Positions 43,050 through 54,149 of a DNA stretch of 64,000 nt are shown here, one piece after another (position 1 is the stretch's first letter; each line of letters starts with the position of its first letter). Both the position numbers and the translations under genes were made by a program. This DNA comes from Glossina fuscipes (Eukaryota; Arthropoda; Insecta; Diptera; Glossinidae). The stretch is taken from positions 4,431,207 to 4,495,206 of the forward strand of contig NW_023998432.1 of assembly GCF_014805625.2 (NCBI RefSeq), in the 5' to 3' direction. The notes beneath the pieces are model-generated. The model did no database searches. It was given only the letters and a program-made list of their open reading frames with translations, and had not been told where the DNA came from.

Positions 43050-44236
43050 CAGTCAAACCTGTTTTTGTACGGTAGATAGGGACCTCAGAAAAAAAACCGC
43101 ACAAAAAAAAATATTCAAAAACTTCGTAAATAGCTATAAGAAATAATTTTTCACAGCATATTAAAGATAATTTTTTTTATGCGGTAGAGAGGGACCGTAT
43201 AAAAAAAGTCTCACTTAGAAAATATGTCAAAGCTTTACGAAATAGCAAGAAAGTGCTTTCCAAACAAAATAAATAATTAAATTACACATTGAAACATTTA
43301 AAAAAATTTTAATTTCTAATTTTAAACAAGGAGAAATTTTCAAAATGTACATAATTCAATACTACTCGCCGTAGTTCAAAACGCGCATATTAATCCTGCC
43401 TTAATGGTTAAAAGGTCAGAAATTAACTAAAATGAAATGAACCTTACAAAATTTGGACCATCTACTCCTACTTTTGAATCCTGCCCCCATGTAAGGATTA
43501 AACTTGCACTGTGTTAGGTTGCGTTTTGGGCCAGCTTCCTTATAAACGTGCACATGAAAAATATACCTTTATATAGAAACAAAATATAATTTTTGTGTTC
43601 TATAATTTGTAAAAAAATAAAAACTTGTTACACTATGTGGTGAAGGATATTTAATCGCCGGCCTGAGCCGACTGTAATGTTCTTAGTTGTTTTTGTAGAA
43701 CTATGTATTAGATAAATATGAAGTATATGAGAGTAACGTCAAAGCTGAAGACTTACAAGTGCAAATGAGCCGTCAAGTCGGTTTCAGTGTCCACGTTCAT
43801 TAAGATTTCCTATGGCTTGTGGCGCATCTATCTGTCTATCTATTTCTTTCGACGATTTGCAAATATTTAACTTTGTGTTAGTGTCTGTAACTTTTAAGCA
43901 AGCCGAGTGAGATTTTGGATAACCTCCACTGAAGGATTAGGTCGGGCTCATTTCGTCAAAACGTTTGCAAAACTCAAAAGGAAGCTTCATAGACCTGATG
44001 CAATAGGTGTGAAAATGGCTGTTGCAATGTGTACATACACACTGATAGCAAAAAAAGTGATGCCAACACAGTTCAGGTTGACCTAACCTCTCGGTGAAAT
44101 TCAATGTGTCGATATTCATATAACACACAAAAAAAGGAATCTCACAAAAAGAATCGCACAAAAAAAAGAATCGCACAAAAAAAATCGCACAAAAAAAAGC
44201 GCATAAAAAAAGACCGCACAAAAACAGCTTTGACTG
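43050..44236. mobile_element. pogo/Tc1-like non-autonomous DNA element inserted in the foldback arm
   Basis: The left terminus CAGTCAAACCTGTTTTTGTA and the right terminus (opposite strand) CAGTCAAAGCTGTTTTTGTG form inverted repeats of about 25 bp with two mismatches. Both are flanked by TA (43048-43049 and 44237-44238), the target duplication of the Tc1/mariner/pogo superfamily. At 1,187 bp it carries no transposase that I can read, so it is non-autonomous. GGTAGATAGGGACC and GGTAGAGAGGGACC near the left end form a short internal direct repeat. Confidence 0.8.
44135..44222. repeat. tandem 'cgcacaaaaaaaa' repeats inside the pogo-like element
   Basis: About five imperfect tandem units of roughly 16-18 bp (variants of AATCGCACAAAAAAAAG) lead straight into the right inverted repeat. 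A single related unit, CCGCACAAAAAAAA, sits next to the left terminus at about 43098, so the unit probably expanded from subterminal sequence. Confidence 0.7.
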
Positions 44237-44389
44237 TATAGGCTTATGCATACTTGTCGTTCAAATTTCAGTAAATGTTCTCACTTCAGTTCCATACTCT
44301 CTTTTAAACGGTCTTTATTATTGTTTGTTTTTATCGGATGCCTTCTGGCAAACCTAACAAATTTGCTGCGCAAATGTTGCTAACGAAAT

Positions 44390-45369
44390 GTTCTACCTTA
44401 AATATATAATGTTTTTGTTATATTTAACATTAGCTCTCCTGTCACATTAACTTGCTATTTACAATCAATTAGTTGGTGCGTTTTTGTGCAACGTCAATAA
44501 ATCCTTATTCTTCGTTTATCAAGTGGGGATATAACAGTACCTACCAACTTTTGTCGCTCGTCCAATTGTTCATTTCGTGCACATCAAGAGTATGACGGAA
44601 TTAAGGCAACAGCGTAATAACACGAAAAATAATATTTTTTGTATCAAGCTCCCGTTGTGTGTAACCCAATCTTTTTTGCATCAATTTTTTTGGGATTAAC
44701 AAAGTGAGCCAAGTGAATTTATGACCTGCAAAATCGAAGCAAAGAAGAAAAACAAACGAATTTGAAGATTACGTGTTTGTTTTATATTATTTTGAAAGCC
44801 AAACGAAACAATAAGCTAATAGCTAGTCGATTAGTGTTTGAAAGGCAAAGGAATAAGGACTACCGAATACTGCTATGTACGTATGCTTAAAACCAACTAC
44901 TACCGCATGCATATTTGTGCTTACATGCGAAAATGAGACAACTTATAAATAACTTAAAACTATGTGAATTGTTAATGTACTACTCTTCCGATAATTTGTA
45001 TAGGCAATAGCGCCATGGACATACTCCTGCGTTGAAATGTATTCGCTTTTAATTAAGATTATAATGAACAGACATGGTTTTCGCTACCGCACACTTAATA
45101 TCTCTGAGGCTTGTATAGACATTTCTTCTTCTTTTCCCATCGAGGGCCCAACACTGCCGCCCAGTAGCAGCGAGAAAGTAGGAGCATGCGGAAACCTTTA
45201 ATGACAATGCATGACTGGCGCTTTAGTAGACAAATGAAGTTTTGATAACATAATGGGATGTCGAGTGTCAAAATCGAAAGCTGAGTTTTCGAGTCCCCCA
45301 TATAGATTTATTGAAACAACGAATGACGCAAGTGATTGAATTTTATTCGCGGAAGTAATAATTTTGTTT
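44390..45369. other. no gene seen
   Basis: AT-rich DNA between the foldback element and the BEL fragment. The minus-strand open frame 45095-45301 has no recognisable motif. Confidence 0.4.
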
Positions 45370-45371
45370 AC

Positions 45372-47190
45372 CCTTAAGGCTTAATATTCTGCTGCGAAAC
45401 TATATGCTGCATCTTGCGGATCAATAGATTCATACCTATTTTCAGATCGAATGGCGAAAGAGGACCAGCTTTGATGGCCTGATTAATGCAAATTTTACAA
45501 TGACGAATTTGTAAACACACCCAAAAAAGCATTCCATTTTTCCATGGGAGTTGCAGTTCTCCCAAAAAATTGTGTAATGGTCTAGTAGGACTATGCGCTT
45601 TCTTTCTCGCAACTTACTTAGGAATCTTCGATTTTTTGCCCAATTAGACGAACCATTTCCCAAAAGATCCGGGCCATTTTTCAAAATATTCGTATGAAGA
45701 TTTTCTTTCGGAGAAGTGTCTTTCGATACATTATTCGCACCACTTAAATTGGCTGGAAAATAATGCCACGACATTTTACTTGTAAACAATTGGATTCGAC
45801 TTATCCTGTTAGCTACGAACACGTTAAAGTTAGATGATTGCTCACACAACCATGGTAAAACGACCATCGACTTCGACCAGCAATAGTCAGGATGGGATAA
45901 GAAAAAACAGGAGTTTGTGTAGTTGCCTTTGGGATCGATACGAAACGAGGAAACACAAATTTATATACGACAGAAAAATTTAAAATCAAATCCAACCATG
46001 CCGGATGCAATAATTGCGATAAGGTTTCATCCCATTGCAAATTGTTCTCCCACATGGCCTGCATGAATATTTTGTGTTTGTAATTATTAGGCCAATTAGA
46101 CTGAGGGTGAGTTAGAGGCGAGCTATGATAAATAATACAGTGGGTTCTGTAGTTGCGTAGACCAAGGCGAAAGTATCGGTTTTAGGATCACAAACGAGAC
46201 TCTTAGGCTTATTTACATCAGTTCCATCGCGAAATTTGAGGAACTGTTCACAGTCTGACGATGCAATATCACATAAAACGGCTTAATCGTTTGAACCTCA
46301 TTTTCGAATTATCAAACCAACGTTCTGTAATAAATGTGTAACTTGCTGTCTACAGCCGCCAGATATTAAGTCGTCAACTTCTCGTCTTACAAGCACGAAT
46401 TGCTAAAAAGACTGCTGGGTTAGTTCCATATGCGGGGGTATTCAATTTGCGTTGAATGTCGTCATGTACGTCGTTTCTTCAAAGAATGTATTGTAGATAT
46501 TCACCTGGATGAAAAATCTTTACACACCGCTACATCTTACAAATATTATCGCTTAAAGCTACGCCGAAGAAACGAAAACATAAAAGTGTATTAAATAACT
46601 TTAAATGAATTGTAGGCTCGGAATGAAGCATTAGCATTTAGTGAAAAACCAGGATTCTTCTAAACCACCGAGAAGGATTTTCAATTTTGTTGTTGTGCTA
46701 TCTGGTTTATGCACACAATGTTATGGTAGATAATAGATGTTGGCTTTTGATGAGCACGAGACTAGCGACTTGTGAATCAGCTCTATACACTTGTTGATAA
46801 AATTCGTGTATTGCGTTTTGATTTTTGTATGTTTGTTCAGTTTCTTTTCCAAACCTTTAAAATACTGAAGACCGCGACTATAAGAAACTCCAAGCGCATC
46901 ACTTTTTCTTACTTTTGGCAGGCTTACAGAAAATAGATTAGAATTAAGACGAATCGTTGTTTGTTGGAAGTGGTGCAAGCAAATAATGTCTTGATTGGTG
47001 GCAGGACGAGATTCGTCAAAATTATTTTCAACTTCCCAAAAATATTTAACAAGCGTATCCAAATTGTCTTCTTCACGTTAAACAGGTTTGACGTTGTTGT
47101 TAATGACCATGAATTTCAAGAAACAAATCCATCACTAGAGAGTACCCATCCAAGTCGGGTTTTTTGCAGAGGAGGTAAATATTTGGCGAA
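45372..47190 (-). mobile_element. BEL/Pao retrotransposon pol fragment, inverted
   Basis: On the minus strand, from high to low coordinates: LPPLQKTRLGWVLSSDG (end of the BEL protease region, about 47185-47135); LVKYFWEVENNFDE and ALGVSYSRGLQYFKGLEKKL and KTQYTNFINKCIELIH (start of BEL reverse transcriptase, 47055-46730); a decayed RT core with PAYGTNPAVFLAIRACK (about 46440-46380); then LQWDETLSQLLHPAWLDL and FVANRISRIQLFT...HYFPANLSGANNVSKD (RNase H to integrase linker, 46040-45700). The motif order is that of BEL/Pao pol. The catalytic YVDD block is not readable. Many stops are present and no LTR is attached. Confidence 0.8.
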
Positions 47191-47624
47191 GTGAATTTTG
47201 GCAATATACTTCAAATCGAAAAATAGTCCAGTGCCAATCTGCCTGGCTTTGAACTCTTACTCTCCGTCGAATTTCGTCACCCATGATTTTGCAAAACCCT
47301 ATATATACAAAGAGTTAAAAAATTTATTGATATCTCTGGCATTGGAAATTAGTTTACAGCAATGAGGTGTAAGTGTTGTACAATTGTCAAATAGCGCATA
47401 ATCAATTTTTAAGTGCCACTTTGGTTTTGCATTACGCCATACATTTCGCGTCAACATAATGCAGAATTAGATGTATCGTCTTGGAATTTGCGAATTTGTA
47501 TTTTACAAATCAAAGAAAGGCGATTTGTTCATTGGTGCTGAAATATTTTTCAATATTTTACTTGTTGGTCAAGTAAAACTTGGCCTAAGTCTTCCGAAAT
47601 TGCAAAAAATTTTATTTGGCTGGA

Positions 47625-48137
47625 TTTATTTATTTATTTATTTATTTTATTCCACTTATACTAGAAACTCAACTAAACAAGTAACAGTTGAGTTCAATAG
47701 GCTCTTAATGCAAAACTAATATTAATTAACAATAAAATTGAGTATAAGCATAATAAAACAAATAAGAAGAGAAAAAAAAAAAAGAAAAAGAAAAAAGAAA
47801 AAAAAAGCATGTACACTATCAGCATAGGAGCACACTTACAACCGGTACAGGACAAAATTGCAAATGAACCCCTAAGCCATCGCAAACATGCATAAGCCTG
47901 GCAACCGATAATAAATTAACAATAATTCACTTTCGAAACGTAACGACTTTTTAAGGATGAAAGCTAGTTTAAATACGACATAGGTAAATCGCGCGTATTA
48001 AGCAATGTTGCTTTAATGGACTTTAAAGGGTCCGATAACGAGAATAAGTGGTAGACGTCATTTAGGTTCTTGCAAACGACTCTGAGCGGATTGAACAGCT
48101 CATAATTAAATTTACACTGATTAAGCTTTACCAAGAT
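47625..48137 (-). mobile_element. Jockey-type retroposon 3' fragment (copy 4)
   Basis: Nearly identical to the 3' 480 bp of the element at 2968-4121: 'aaactcaactaaacaa', 'aaccggtacaggac', 'gcaaatgaacccctaagcca' and the coding words 'gttcttgcaaac' and 'ctgagcggattgaacagctc' all recur in order. It has an (AAAT)n tail at 47626-47645 and stops at CCAAGAT (48137), where similarity ends abruptly, that is, a 5' truncation. It lies between the two opposed BEL fragments. Confidence 0.85.
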
Positions 48138-48179
48138 ATTACTGGAAAATATAATTGTTCTACTAACAAAAGTTATGGT

Positions 48180-48870
48180 ACTTCGTATATGCTCTTAACA
48201 GAGAACAAAATCAATATCAACTTAAAGCGTCTTCGAAAATTTGAAAAAGTTGTTAATGGCGCAACGCAGAGGACAGCAGAATTGCAAGAATGTGAAACAG
48301 TTTTTCAAAACGCTCTCCGTCGAGAATTTTTCAGTAGGTTTGTTGTAAAATTACCTTTTAAAAAATATTCTCTAGTTATAGCGTTTCGATCGTTCGAGGC
48401 AAATGCTAGTTGACCAACATAATTGTAAGTACCAATATATTTTGTAAAGATATTCTGAGTAAAAGAAAATGAAAATTTATCAACATCCCTCCGTCACTTA
48501 TTATACGACTTCTGGACCAATTCTTGCTATACGTTTTCTACATTACCTGATTGAAGAATGTACCAAAGAATGCGAAATTGGCGCAAAAGCAATTCGATCT
48601 TCGTTTTATGTACATGACATTCTCAGTGGCGACCCAAAAACACAAAAAGGGGATGTTTTGAGGACCAAAGTATTTCCCGGGATCAAGAAAAGGAATCATT
48701 TTTATTTGCGTTTGCAACAAAATCCAAAGGGAAAATGAGATTTCAAAACACACCATTTTGTTCTTGTGGCTATTGCTCTTTGATCTTGTTGGAATTTTGG
48801 CCCCTCTCACTGCAAAAGTGAAATTTATATTTCAAGAATTGTGAATCTTCAGAATTGTCTGGGATGACCC
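48180..48870 (+). mobile_element. BEL/Pao reverse-transcriptase fragment
   Basis: The + strand frames give LQECETVFQNALRREFFSRF followed by VVKLPFKK (48285-48365, the BEL RT entry motif 'C...F..T..R...GRFVVRLPFK'), then SVTYYTTSGPILAIRFLHYL and SSFYVHDILSG (48490-48630). The last is the RT catalytic box, with H in place of the first aspartate of YVDD. Order and spacing are BEL-like but several hundred bases of RT are missing between the blocks. It is inactive. It points the opposite way from the BEL fragment at 45372-47190. Confidence 0.75.
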
Positions 48871-49297
48871 TATCCCACAAGATTTACAAACAGCTTGAAT
48901 ATTGCCAGTGATCTATAATTTTTGTCATCTCTGTACGCTGATTGCTATTGCTTATCCCCTGGCTCGAAATCGGTTTAGTTGCATGGATTTTGCTACTCAT
49001 CAATTCGTGCATACTGCTGGCGTTTCTATATTAGAGTAAAAACCAACTTAGCTAAAATACATTCGCAACTAGACACCGTTAAATTAAAACTGGTTCCTAC
49101 CAAGAGGGCCGTTCGAAAGAGTTCGTTTTCTTGTGAACTGACTCGAAAATTTCTCTACGCTGCCTCAAACAACATTCTTTAATACTTTCCGTATTGATGG
49201 GCAATAGAATGTCTTAAGTCCGGGAACTCGCACGCACATACAAATGTACAAGAGTTAATTTTTTTTTTGGTCTTGGTCTAAGTTCTGAGTTCTGGCC

Positions 49298-49690
49298 TCA
49301 AAATAGATGTGACGAAATAGACCATGACCCAGTTATCAAGGAAAATGAAAAACCAATGTTTTGCCATGTGTTTTCATCTAAATCTGATACTTTTTGGTTC
49401 CAACTCTTAGCAGCCACAGGAATTAGACCACGACCTGATGTCGATGGTATTGCATACACAATAGCAATATCTCCAGGATGACATTTTGCATGCTGCCAAC
49501 ATGAGAGAACGCTAGGGTTTATTAAAATGCCTTTATCCGTCCAGTTATCCTTCAAATGACAACTTGAAATTTTAAACGTTGTAGGCCATTTAGAATTAGT
49601 TGATATACGCATAAAAACCTCCAATTCTTTTACCGGAATGTTCGACATCTTTGCGTTAAAAATTATTTTATTGTGCTGGCCCAAAGGCAT
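49298..49690 (-). CDS. unidentified open frame, 130 codons
   Basis: An intact ATG-to-stop frame on the minus strand among retrotransposon fragments. It starts MPLGQHNKIIFNAKMSNIPV and includes SSCHLKDNWTDKG, SCWQHAKCHPGDIAIVYAIP and GRGLIPVAAKSWNQK. Composition is protein-like: mixed hydrophobic and charged, with few low-complexity runs. A fold with cysteines and histidines (CWQHAKCH) is possible, but I recognise no family. It may be a fragment of a retrotransposon or host-derived protein. There is no splice or promoter evidence. Its frame is better preserved than its neighbours. Confidence 0.3.
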   Translation of the reverse strand: MPLGQHNKIIFNAKMSNIPVKELEVFMRISTNSKWPTTFKISSCHLKDNWTDKGILINPSVLSCWQHAKCHPGDIAIVYAIPSTSGRGLIPVAAKSWNQKVSDLDENTWQNIGFSFSLITGSWSISSHLF

Positions 49691-50039
49691 TGTTTACATT
49701 TACCCGCATGCATTTTTAAATAATACTTACGAAGCTTTTGTCACATCATTGTAAATTCTGCCCCACAATGCATACGTTATCGGCCCAAACCACTTCAATA
49801 AATAATGTAGATGCTATAAAAGGCCGGCATGTTTATTCATTGTGTGAATTGGTTTATATTTTGTGGTTCACAAATTATTATTGTTACTTTGGCATAATTT
49901 GCTACTACTAGCCTACAGTGCGTGCATGCTTCGTTTTCTCTAGTTATATCGATTAAAGCGGAGACAAAACGGACTGTACATACCCAAGTCTTTTGTTTAT
50001 GCTTTCGTCTATTGCGATGTCATTTCAAATTTATAGTTT

Positions 50040-50185
50040 TGAGAGAATAAAGCATTGTTAGCAGTTGATTAGTATCCATCGCATGTTTGTTGTTTCTGCT
50101 CTTTTCGGCGTTTTTGCTTTCTTATGATTTATCGTTTTTTATATTGCCTGAATGTTGTGATCATATTAAACAAACGGTTAAACAC
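50040..50185 (+). repeat. second copy of the LTR-like R-U5 sequence
   Basis: GAGAATAAAGCATTGTTAGCAG, then GTTTGTTGTT, TTATCGTTTTTTATA and GATCATATTAAACAAACGGT occur in the same order as at about 41860-41970. A plausible TATA box (CTATAAAAGGCC, about 49815-49826) lies upstream. No primer-binding site follows it, which is what a 3' LTR or a solo LTR would show. The upstream U3 part does not match anything left of 36322 by eye. Confidence 0.4.
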
Positions 50186-50229
50186 GTATCATAGACTTCG
50201 AAACTTTTGGGAGACGCTGGGTTTTGTGT

Positions 50230-50640
50230 TGTTGTTCAAGTAGCTGAGATCATAGCGCTCTAGTAGGTCGTCAATGAAACAATTCTGTTGGCGATCTATT
50301 TTTGTTGTTAGACATAAAATGATAAGTGGAAATATATTTGCTTACAGCATTTTTCGTTGAAAGTCCATCTTCGACATGTATTCGAACGTCGGATTTAAAT
50401 GATCTTTCAAAACGTTCAACTAATACGTTAGAAGCAGGATGAAAAGGTGCGTTAATGTTTAACACAATGCTGCCTTGCAAACCAATTTACTTAACATTGC
50501 GCCAGCAACCATCGTGTAAAAGAGACAAGACTTCATTTTTCAACGCCTCAGGAATGACGGTAAAGTGAATATGCAAGCAAACTAATCCGTTCCATGTAGC
50601 AAGAGCGATTAAAGAAAAGTTTAAGACAGCAATACATTTT
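50230..50640 (-). mobile_element. Gypsy (Ty3) integrase fragment
   Basis: The minus strand reads VIPEALKNEVLSLLHDG (the H2C2 zinc region that precedes Gypsy integrase, about 50555-50505) and then, after a deletion, NAPFHPASNVLVERFERSFK (about 50460-50400, the integrase core motif around 'YHPQSNG..ER') followed by SKYISTYHFMSNNKNRSPTE. This is the normal order, with the part containing the first catalytic residues missing. It is inactive. Confidence 0.7.
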
Positions 50641-50649
50641 TTTAAATTT

Positions 50650-51655
50650 GTAGACCATTTTTTTGTACAAGAGATTGAACTTTACGTAACACGAAATCTT
50701 CAGTAGCGTAAATTGGAAGCAAAACGTAAATCATCATCAACATGACCTTATTAACAAATTTTTTGTTACCGTAAACTCCATCAAAATCGATTGGCAATCG
50801 TAGCAAAGCATTAGTATTAATATGATGTTTAGTATAGTGGATTCATATAACCACAAGATTTTAAGTTGGCATATTCGCATCTGTTTTCCTATCGATAATA
50901 ATATTGCTAATGTGAACGTCTTTTATTGTCAACATTAACTTATGCATACGCTGCTTTTTGTTTATATTATAATTAACCTTGTTTCATTACTATTCGTTAT
51001 TATTCTTAGTCGTTGTGTTAATGACGTAATCTAGTTTATGCTTATCGGGCTGGGGAAAACTCGGAGTAAGATGTGTTTGTCTCTTTCTTCTATGAATCTT
51101 GATTTATTCGATTTTTTCGATCATCCGGCTCGTGCTACGGGGGATGGTTCTGTTTTTTCACACTATTTTATTAAAGGTTTTTCCAAAATTAAATATATAA
51201 TATGACATTAAGCAGATTATATTATGATCGCGGAGTAGTTAGATAAATTCCCAATAGGTTCTACTTATTGGGGGAACATGAGAAATCACTACACAGATGA
51301 AAACAAAATTCAGATATTCTGGTGCCCCGACTAATAAAAAATATAATGGCACTTCTTTCATTAACCTTAACAAGACAATATTCTTAGTTCACCTTTTCGA
51401 TACAAAAATTCCTAGATAGCATAGCAATAAATATTGAGTCTATCCCTATCCTTTGTGTTCGCAATTTACTTTTCTCGCCCGTAATCGCCGCGCTAGTAAG
51501 AATACCTTAAAATCCAAATCACTAACTTGTTTGTACCCAATTCTTGCTAAATCGGAGGATATACTTAATTCTGTTTAAGGCGTAATATATAGCCGTTGTT
51601 CCAAATATGTGTCGGAAGAGGATAATTTGTAAATGGGTAGCCGAGTGGTAATTGG
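50650..51655. other. no gene seen
   Basis: AT-rich DNA between the Gypsy fragment and the second I copy. No motif recognised. Confidence 0.4.
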
Positions 51656-51659
51656 TAAC

Positions 51660-53955
51660 TACAAACGCACGAAACCAAATGTTAACAAAAGAGCTCGAGG
51701 CAGAATCATTACTACTTTTGAGCGCTATTGTTTACCATAGACCGTTGAAGTTACTTGCGCAAGCTAGGACTCTACAAACCAAATTGCATGAGATGTAAAA
51801 ACTGTCAACTCCTTCTGTACGAACTTGTACGCGTACTTTTTGCATTAATTGACAAAAACAATGCTTCTTCTGGGATCAAATCACAAAATAAAATTAATAA
51901 GTCAACAAATAGTACTAATGCTGATGGCAAACCTAATCTGTCGGACTGAATGCCTTCGGAACGTTAGCTCTCAATCCCGGCCTACCACTTACAAATGAAT
52001 TCAGTTTTATATTGATCATACTACCTGTTTCTTGAAAAATACGCAATCCCTTGAATAACAATTGCGATTCTTTCGATAGTATGAACAACAAACTGCTTAA
52101 AAAAAAATTACTATACCTACAGTGAATCTCATTAATATTGGGTTTTTTCACTCGACAAATAGTAAACGCTTGTTAAACCTAGTGCATAGTCCAAACATAA
52201 AAATTTATTTTACAATTTTGAACTACTAGGGAATACATATTAAAATACAAAAAAAAAAAACAAGCAAAATATTGTTCCAGTAGAAAAAAAAATGTAAAAA
52301 ACATAGTGTCAGTAATTTAGGGTTTTTTATATCAGGAAGGATAAGAAAACAAAAAGCAGAATGTTATCAATCGCGTCGAACTATCGTCTAATTTCTCTGC
52401 TATCGCGTCTGTGAAAGTTATTGGAAAAAGTAATGGTATCTAGATTATCTCGGTTTGTTGATTAGAAGATCTTGATTACAAAACAACTTGTGGGTTTTAA
52501 GGGAGGTGGATTATGCATCGACCACTCTTCGGCACATCGATTACTTGACAATTAAAACAATTTAATGTCAGCAAAATAATGTCTCTTAATCGATTTCGAA
52601 AAAGCTTTGGACAGAATGGCGTTTCAGGGCCCAATTTTTTCAACTACATTAAATCAGTCGCCAATCAGATTTCACCCAGCATTCTCGAGCTCACGTTCTT
52701 CAACAAATACCGTCTGTTAAAGAATTCCAATTTAACTGGCTTGAAGTCCATATGATACATTGCTTCGAAAATACGTGCACATCTTAAGAAAATTGCTTGC
52801 TCTAGGAAAGTGCTTTTTTTAAGCAAGGATAACTATGGTTTGATAATTTATAGCAATAGCGGCAAATCTCATACCAACATTCTGAAACCGGTCTATTACC
52901 GAACCTTCACAGCTAGCACCTGGTCTCTTCGCACAACGACCGTCAACAACGTTCGTTTTCCATCTTTAGAAAATAGACCTTATGGGTTAAGAACTAAAAT
53001 TATCACCAAGCTTTTTAATTCAAACAAGAGTATTTTCTGCGAAAATGTGAAAAAGTGTGTTATTGGCGAGAAGAAGGTTACCCACCTGTAATTGACCATT
53101 GTTTATATGTAATTGAATGTTTCGCTACAAAATCCCAGGGAATTTTGCTCTTAAACTTCCGTGACTTTTGAAAGGTTATGCTTATGACGTTTTGCTTTCT
53201 AGATAAAAAAGGAGCAAACCTCAAATTAAGAATCCAATTGAAGAAAAAGACAAATGCTGGATAAAGGTTTGCCGGCAGCTCTAAATCAAACCTTCTGTCA
53301 ACTGCCAATACCGTGGCAGACGCTTCAGATTTAATAGTGTACTTCACGAAAGTGAGTTGTCGGCACTGATAGCTTGTCTGTGTTAAGAGCAATTCGGAAT
53401 GCTTCGACTACCGGTTGGAGCACAATTAATAAATTAAGGAATGTCATCGCAACATGCGATCATAAGTTTAAAACGCTTTGGATATCTAGTCATATCGGTG
53501 TGTTGGTAAACGAACAAGCTCATCGAGCGGCGAAGTCTACTGCTTTTACATTTCTAATTACGGACGATGTCATTGGAAAAGTTTGATCTTCAAAAATACG
53601 TTGGAAAGATAAAAAATTTTGAAAATCTTCATTATATCCAACTAATGCTGACAAAATTAAGATCAAAACATTTGCGAGAATTCACTTTGGCCATGCAACA
53701 CACCAACCGATGCTTCAGAAATTTTTTTTTGCAATTTGAACGAAGTCTTACAATAAAGCACCTAGCTTTTTTCTTCGTTAGAAGAATCGCCCTCAGAACA
53801 ACTGGTCGTACAGACATCCTGAAAACAGCTACATACCGTAATATCAATTTAATATTTTACTTTAATAATAAACATACTAGACACACCGTTTCTTGCGCTT
53901 TATTTTTTTCCTTTTAAGTATTAATTTCATTAGTTTAAAATAATAATAATGATAA
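51660..53955 (+). mobile_element. I-type retrotransposon, second copy, internally deleted and decayed
   Basis: On the + strand. A short ORF1 remnant (RGRIITTFERYCLP, then KPNCMRCKNCQ, which is the start of the first zinc knuckle, about 51690-51810) is followed after a large deletion by ORF2. RT pieces (FEKALDRMAFQGP, about 52600) have many stops. The connection region DNYGLIIYSNSGKSHTNILK and TLENRP-like SLENRPYGLRTKI (52830-53010) matches 37700-37520 of the other copy. RNase H survives as LRAIRNASTTGWSTINKLRN and WISSHIGVLVNEQAHRAAKS (53380-53540). The C-terminal region follows. The end near 53955 is a degenerate (AAT)n run. Confidence 0.85.
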
Positions 53956-54149
53956 TATTAATATTAATAAAGATACTGATATGGCAGTTATTGCAGATCA
54001 GAATCGAGATCGAAATAAAATTTAAAATGTTTATGTTTAGGTTGATGAAATCAGATTATATCAAACATATCGGTATTAGTGGCGGTAAAGATTCTGGCAT
54101 ATATTTTCTTTTCCAAATGGCGATCGAAGTCTGATTCGGCGATACATCT

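Larger units (their letters stand above)
42230..44388. mobile_element. foldback element with long inverted repeats, interrupted by a pogo-like insertion
   Basis: The left arm, about 42231-42466, is the reverse complement, with scattered differences, of a right arm made of two pieces, about 42930-43047 and 44239-44388. Shared words include TTTTTATCGGATGC, CAGTAAATGTTCTCACTTCAG and ACATGTTTA. The right arm is split exactly where the element at 43050-44236 begins and ends; removing it restores a continuous arm of about 240-270 bp. The 460-bp core (42470-42930) has no coding capacity that I can see. I cannot identify the superfamily or a target duplication. A (GA)n run at 42301-42319 is a local expansion in the left arm only. 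Confidence 0.75.
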
